This document shows, piece by piece, positions 59,790-64,000 of a stretch of DNA of 64,000 nt (its first letter is position 1; every line of letters starts with the position of its first letter). The notes under the pieces were generated by a model that saw only the letters and a program-made list of their open reading frames with translations, did not search any database and was not told where the DNA came from. The position numbers were made by a program, and so were the translations under genes. Location: assembly GCA_963697565.1 (NCBI GenBank), contig CAVOOM010000009.1, positions 1-64,000 on the forward strand. The letters are read 5' to 3'. This stretch comes from CAWFSE01 sp963697565 (GTDB taxonomy: Bacteria; Actinomycetota; Actinomycetes; CAVWCF01).

Positions 59790-60541
59790 CCGAGACCCCG
59801 TCCCTGGAGGTGTCCGGGCTGGCCTTCGCCTACCCCGACGGGCACCAGGCCCTGTTCGGCGTCGACCTGTCGGTCGCCAAGGGCGAGCGGGTCGCCGTGC
59901 TCGGGCCCAACGGCGCCGGCAAGACCACCCTCGTGCTGCACCTCAACGGCATCCTGGCCGGCGGGGTGGGCGAGGTGCGGGTCGCCGGGCTCGGGGTCGG
60001 CAAGGACACCATGCGCGAGGTCCGCCGCCGGGTCGGCATCGTCTTCCAGGACCCCGACGACCAGCTCTTCATGCCGTCGGTGCGCGACGACGTCGCCTTT
60101 GGCCCGGCCAACCTCGGCCTCAGCGGCGACGCCCTCGACGCACGGGTCACGGCGGCCCTCGAGCAGGTGGGCATGGCCGAGTTCGCCGACCGGCCGCCGC
60201 ACCACCTGTCGTTCGGCCAGCGGCGACGGGTGGCCGTCGCGACGGTGCTCGCGATGGAGCCGGAGATCCTGGTGCTCGACGAGCCCTCCAGCAACCTCGA
60301 CCCGGCCAGCCGCCGCGAGCTCGCCGAGATCCTCGTCGAGCTCGACGTGACGACGCTGATGGTGACGCACGACCTGCCGTACGCCCTCGAGCTGTGCCCT
60401 CGGGCGGTGATCCTCTCGGAGGGCGTCATCGTGGCCGACGGTCCGACCCGCGAGATCCTGTGCGACGATGCGCTCATGCGGGCGCACCGCCTTGAGCTGC
60501 CCTTCGGGTTCGATCCCTCGGCGGCCGGGCGGGTCCGCTGA
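59786..60541 (+). CDS. cbiO: ECF transporter ATPase CbiO
   Basis: This 251-residue ABC ATPase has Walker A (VLGPNGAGKTTLVLHLNG, residue ~42), the Q-loop (GIVFQDPDDQLFMPSV), signature HLSFGQRRRVAVATVL and Walker B (ILVLDEPSSNLDP). Only one ATPase gene is present, so it probably works as a homodimer. Intact, GTG start, overlapping cbiQ. Confidence 0.95.
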   Translation: MTETPSLEVSGLAFAYPDGHQALFGVDLSVAKGERVAVLGPNGAGKTTLVLHLNGILAGGVGEVRVAGLGVGKDTMREVRRRVGIVFQDPDDQLFMPSVRDDVAFGPANLGLSGDALDARVTAALEQVGMAEFADRPPHHLSFGQRRRVAVATVLAMEPEILVLDEPSSNLDPASRRELAEILVELDVTTLMVTHDLPYALELCPRAVILSEGVIVADGPTREILCDDALMRAHRLELPFGFDPSAAGRVR

Positions 60542-60566
60542 GCACGCGCACCGAGCACGCGCACCG
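60541..60566. repeat. Tandem 13-bp direct repeat
   Basis: AGCACGCGCACCG occurs twice head to tail, covering the last base of the cbiO stop and the short gap before the DUF3618 gene. It may be replication slippage. Confidence 0.9.
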
Positions 60567-60585
60567 AACAGACGAGGGGACGCCC

Positions 60586-60954
60586 GTGACCGCGATCGAC
60601 CCGACGCCGCAGGCGCCGCCCGCCCCCGTGGCCGAGGCTGCCGCGGAGACGGCCCAGGACGTCGTCAAAGAGGCCGCCAAGGACGTCACCGAGGCGCCGA
60701 AGGCGCCGTCGCGGTCGTACGCCGAGATCCAGGCCGACCTCGAGGCCCAGCGCGCCCGGCTGTCGTCGACGGTCGACCAGATCGCCGAGCGGGTGCGCCC
60801 CGAGGCGATCGCCCAGCGGGGCATGGACAAGGCGCGGGGCGCGTTCGTCCACCCCGATGGCTCGCTGCGGATCGACCGCGTCGCGATCGTCGTGGGGTTC
60901 GTCGCGCTGTTCATCACCTACCGGGTGCGCTGGCGCAAGTCCTGCGACTGCTAG
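60586..60954 (+). CDS. DUF3618 membrane-associated protein
   Basis: 122 residues. An Ala/Glu-rich N-terminus is followed by YAEIQADLEAQRARLSSTVDQI, the DUF3618 helix, and a C-terminal membrane segment (VAIVVGFVALFITYRV) with a basic tail. Start GTG at 60586. Actinobacterial, function unknown. Confidence 0.85.
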   Translation: MTAIDPTPQAPPAPVAEAAAETAQDVVKEAAKDVTEAPKAPSRSYAEIQADLEAQRARLSSTVDQIAERVRPEAIAQRGMDKARGAFVHPDGSLRIDRVAIVVGFVALFITYRVRWRKSCDC

Positions 60955-60976
60955 CCCCACGGGGGACAATCGGGCG

Positions 60977-61489
60977 ATGAGCCGCCGACTGCCCCGCGGG
61001 GTTGAGCCCGTGCTGCCCGGCCCCGGCCAGGAGTCGGTCTGGGACTACCCCCGCCCACCGCGCGTCGAGCCCTCATCGAGTCGGATCGTCGTCGAGATCG
61101 GCGGGCGGGTCCTCGTCGACACCGTGCGTGCCGTGCGCCTGCTGGAGACCAGTCACCCGCCGTCCTGGTACCTCCCGCTGGCCGACTGCGACCCCACGAT
61201 GCTGGTCGCGTCGGCCCGCCGCACCTGGTGCGAGTTCAAGGGCGAGGCGTCGTACTTCGACGTCGTCGCCGGAGACCGCCGCGAGCACGACGCCGCCTGG
61301 ACGTACGAGCGGCCGGTGCGCGGCTTCGAGTCGCTCGTCGGCCTGATCGCGCTCTACCCGGGCCGGATGGACCGCTGCACGGTCGACGGCGAGGTGGTGC
61401 GGCCCCAGGAGGGCGGCTTCTACGGCGGCTGGATCACCGCCGACGTGGTGGGCCCCTTCAAGGGCGGGCCGGGCTCCGCTGGCTGGTGA
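60977..61489 (+). CDS. DUF427 protein
   Basis: 170 residues. ESVWDYPRPPRVEPSSSRI, SHPPSWYLPLADC, RTWCEFKGEASYFDVV and AWTYERPVRGFESLVGLIAL are family marks; the C-terminus WITADVVGPFKGGPGS is common in this group. The fold is a small beta barrel of unknown role. Intact, separated from the GroES-like gene by 25 bases. Confidence 0.88.
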   Translation: MSRRLPRGVEPVLPGPGQESVWDYPRPPRVEPSSSRIVVEIGGRVLVDTVRAVRLLETSHPPSWYLPLADCDPTMLVASARRTWCEFKGEASYFDVVAGDRREHDAAWTYERPVRGFESLVGLIALYPGRMDRCTVDGEVVRPQEGGFYGGWITADVVGPFKGGPGSAGW

Positions 61490-61514
61490 AGGGGCCGCGG
61501 GTAGATTTCCAGCC

Positions 61515-61838
61515 GTGTCCGAGTCGACGGTGCCGATCAAGCTGTTGAACGACCGGGTGCTCGTCGAGCTCGAGGGCGCCGCGGGCGACCGCAAGAGCGC
61601 CGGCGGCATTTTGATCCCCGCCACCGCGATGGTCGGCAAGCGGCTCGTGTGGGCCGAGGTGGTCGCCGTGGGCTCCAATGTGCGCACGATCGAGGTCGGC
61701 GACCGCGTGCTCTTCGAGCCCGAGGACCGCGGCGAGGTGGAGCTGCAGGGCAAGACCTACCTGCTCATGCGCGAGCGCGACGTGCACGCGGTCGCCAGCG
61801 CGCGGGTGGGCCACGAGACGACCGGGCTGTACCTCTGA
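61515..61838 (+). CDS. GroES-like co-chaperonin
   Basis: 107 residues with IKLLNDRVLVELEG, GGILIPATAMVGKRLVWAEVV, VEVGDRVLFEPED and YLLMRERDVHAV. It has the mobile loop region of GroES around SAGGILIP. It lacks a neighbouring groEL gene, so it is an extra or orphan copy. Start GTG at 61515. Confidence 0.88.
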   Translation: MSESTVPIKLLNDRVLVELEGAAGDRKSAGGILIPATAMVGKRLVWAEVVAVGSNVRTIEVGDRVLFEPEDRGEVELQGKTYLLMRERDVHAVASARVGHETTGLYL

Positions 61839-63251
61839 ACGCGATCGCCGAGACCACGCCCACGGGGAGCACGCCCGGTCCCGAGGGCCGCGACATGCTG
61901 CCCGCCATCGGCCGGATGCGGCGCGACACGATGGCCTGGCTGAAGGAGCAGTCCGACACGTACGGGCCGGTGGTGCGCTTCCCGATCCCGCGCCAGGACG
62001 TGCTGCTGGTCAACGACCCCGAGGGGGTCCAGCGGGTGCTGCAGGGCAACCACCGCAACTACAGCAAGCGCACGATCCAGTACGACACCCTGGCCCTGCT
62101 GACCGGCCGGGGGCTGCTCACCAACGACGGCGACTCGTGGATGCGGCAGCGGCGGCTGGCCCAGCCGGCCTTCAACGCCCAGCAGCTGGCGGCCGTCGGC
62201 GGCCACGTCGCCGCGGCGGTGGGCGGGCTGCGCGAGTCCTGGGACGCGCTGCCGGCGGGGGCCGAGGTCGACGTCGACGCCGCGATGATGCGGGCCACCC
62301 TGGAGGTGGTCGGCCGCTCGCTGTTCACCACCGACTTCGCCGGCGACGCCGACCGGATCGTGCCGGCGGTGCTGGCGGCGCTCGACATCGTGGTGCAGCG
62401 GGCGTCCTCGCTGGTGCGGCTGCCGCTCTCGGTGCCGACCCCCTCCAACCTGGCGATGCGCCGCGCCATCGCGACACTGGACGGCGCCGTCGAGCCGCTG
62501 GTGCAAGCCCGCCGCGCCCGCGCCGCCGCGGGTGGCGGAGGCCCGGCGGGGTACGGCGACGACCTGCTGGGGGCCTACCTGTCGGCCGGCTCGCCGGACA
62601 GCGGGCTGGCGCCGCTGACGGACCGCGAGATCCGCGACGAGGTGGTCACCCTGATCGTGGCCGGCCACGAGACCGTGGCGTCGTCGCTGACCTGGACCTG
62701 GCACCTGCTCGGCGAGCACCCTGAGGCGGCCGCCCGGATGCGGGAGGAGGTCGACGCGGTCTTGGCCGGCGGCCGCGCACCGGCGTACGACGACCTGCGC
62801 TGACTCTCGTACACCCGCCAGGTGGTCGAGGAGTCCCTGCGGCTCTACCCGCCCGCCTGGCTGATCACCCGCCGGGCCCTGGGCGACGACGTGATCGCCG
62901 GGCACCGCATCCGCGCCGGCGGGCTGCGTGATCCTGTCGCCGTGGGTGACCCAGCACGACGCGCGCTGGTGGGACGACCCCGAGCGGTTCGACCCCGACC
63001 GGTGGTCTCCTGAGCGCCGCGGCGACGCCCCGCGCTTCGCGTACTTCCCGTTCGGGGCCGGGCCCCGGCTGTGCATCGGCCGCGACTTCGCGCTGGTCGA
63101 GTCGGTGCTGCTGCTGGCGTCCCTGGCCGCCAGGTACGAGCTGGCGCCGGTGCCTGGACACGAGGTCCACGCCGAGCCGCTGGTGACGATCCGCCCGAAG
63201 GGCGGGCTGCCGATGCGGCTGGCGCGACGTGAGCGGGACCTTCGGCCCTAG
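61835..63251 (+). CDS. Cytochrome P450 (two frame breaks)
   Basis: About 470 residues. It has TYGPVVRFPIPRQDVLLV and SWMRQRRLAQPAFNAQQL, the I-helix oxygen motif VAGHETVASSLTW, the K-helix EESLRLYP, and the heme loop FPFGAGPRLCIG (Cys ~411). A premature stop at 62801 and a break near 62930 are probably errors. No ATG matches the expected N-terminus; a CTG at 61835 or an unseen start may be used. Members of this bacterial CYP type often oxidise fatty acids or terpenes. The partner ferredoxin is not visible. Confidence 0.85.
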
Positions 63252-63398
63252 CCCTTGCGGTACTGCTCCGGCGGGCGCACCCTGGAGGCAGCGGAGCCAG
63301 GTCCCAGGCGCACCGCTGACCGGCTGGGACCGTCCGCGGAGGCCTCCCGCAACGCCGGGGGGTCTCCGCGCGAGGCGGCCCGCATAGCCTGGCCCGTC

Positions 63399-64000
63399 AT
63401 GGAGCAGGCCGGCCGAGCGCAGGGCGCCGACGAGCGCGCCGGGCGCGGGTCAGGCCGGGTGGCGCGGCGGCAGGCGCTCGCCGACCAGGTGGTGCCGACC
63501 ATCGGGTACCCCGCCCTGCCCGTCGCCGAGCGCCGCGACGACCTGCTCGCCGCGCTGGGCGAGCACCAGGTCGTGGTGGTCGCCGGCGAGACCGGGTCCG
63601 GCAAGACCACCCAGCTGCCCAAGATGTGCCTGGAGCTCGGCCGCGGCGTCGCCGGCGCGATCGGGCACACCCAGCCCCGTCGGATCGCCGCCCGGGCGGT
63701 GGCCGAGCGGATCGCCGAGGAGCTCGGGGTCGACCTCGGCGGTGTGGTCGGCTACCAGGTCCGGTTCACCCAGCGGGCGACGCGCGACACGTTGGTCAAG
63801 GTGATGACCGACGGCGTGCTGCTCGCCGAGATCGCCCAGGACCCGCTGCTGCGCCGCTACGACACCCTGATCTTGGACGAGGCGCACGAGCGCAGCCTGA
63901 ACATCGACTTCCTGCTCGGCTACCTCGCGCGCCTGCTGCCCCGCCGTCCCGACCTCAAGGTCGTGATCACCTCGGCCACCATCGACGTCGAGCGCTTCTC
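63399..64000 (+). CDS. hrpA: ATP-dependent RNA helicase HrpA, N-terminal part
   Basis: The gene runs past the window. The visible 200 residues give the DEAH-box helicase start: VVVVAGETGSGKTTQLPKMC (Walker A ~63), GHTQPRRIAARAVAERIAEE, LVKVMTDGVLLAEIAQDPLL, LILDEAHERSLN (DEAH ~160) and VITSATIDVERFS. HrpA-type helicases act on RNA and, in E. coli, on ribosome collisions. Start ATG at 63399 follows a 147-base gap in which I see nothing clear. Confidence 0.93.
   Translation, partial: MEQAGRAQGADERAGRGSGRVARRQALADQVVPTIGYPALPVAERRDDLLAALGEHQVVVVAGETGSGKTTQLPKMCLELGRGVAGAIGHTQPRRIAARAVAERIAEELGVDLGGVVGYQVRFTQRATRDTLVKVMTDGVLLAEIAQDPLLRRYDTLILDEAHERSLNIDFLLGYLARLLPRRPDLKVVITSATIDVERF

Noticed and set aside
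1..64000. CRISPR array, insertion sequence or prophage
   Set aside because: No regularly spaced repeats, transposase motifs, phage structural genes or terminal inverted repeats were seen on either strand.

Overview
The window is very GC-rich, single-chromosome-like DNA from an actinobacterium. Supporting signs are GTG and TTG starts, overlapping GTGA/ATGA gene junctions, Tad pilus genes, mec-cysO-cysM with clpS and DUF2017, DUF3039, an ftsEX-M23-ctpA-smpB-ssrA block and GTP-dependent PEP carboxykinase. A Nocardioidaceae/Propionibacteriales-type organism is my best guess; the sequence does not prove the family. Most of the window looks like core chromosome. I saw no phage, insertion sequence, integrase or CRISPR array.

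Layout. 1-1.8 kb: end of a Tad/Flp pilus operon. 2.2-4.2 kb: a wall-anchored surface protein. 4.3-10.8 kb: prfB, ftsE, ftsX, an M23 peptidase, a ctpA-like S41 peptidase, smpB and tmRNA (translation rescue and cell division). 10.9-14.0 kb: a shattered subtilisin-like protease gene. 14.0-17.4 kb (minus): lipoprotein, histidine kinase with a duplicated ATPase end, response regulator and DM13 protein. 17.5-20.5 kb: cupin, membrane-fused hydrolase, NAD-binding epimerase. 20.8-22.6 kb: pckG. 22.7-28.2 kb: aquaglyceroporin, a small membrane protein, and arginine catabolism (arcA, argF/arcB, divergent YfcC-type transporter). 28.3-34.3 kb: GATase, thioredoxin, YqgE, DUF3039, MFS, helicase, DUF308.

34.4-45.1 kb carries aromatic amino-acid catabolism: an E1-like TPP enzyme, an AsnC regulator, hpd, an MFS transporter, a large Pro-rich protein, fahA, an unknown gene coupled to fahA, and hmgA. 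Together hpd, hmgA and fahA convert 4-hydroxyphenylpyruvate to fumarate and acetoacetate, except that no maleylacetoacetate isomerase is recognisable. 45.1-48.6 kb: a GH18 protein with DUF4214 repeats and a class V aminotransferase. 48.6-54.4 kb: clpS, DUF2017, mec, cysO, cysM, murI, a metallo-hydrolase, rph, rdgB and an unusual tRNA-Leu. 54.6-57.8 kb: cupin, MFS, two peroxiredoxins. 57.9-60.5 kb: cobalt/nickel ECF transporter. 60.6-64.0 kb: DUF3618, DUF427, GroES-like, a P450 and the start of hrpA.

Many genes, including essential ones (prfB, ftsE, ftsX, murI), contain single-base frame breaks. They are dense from about 3 to 17 kb and scattered later, while several long genes are intact. This looks more like sequence or assembly error than gene decay. 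Coordinates for broken genes span the whole reconstructed gene.
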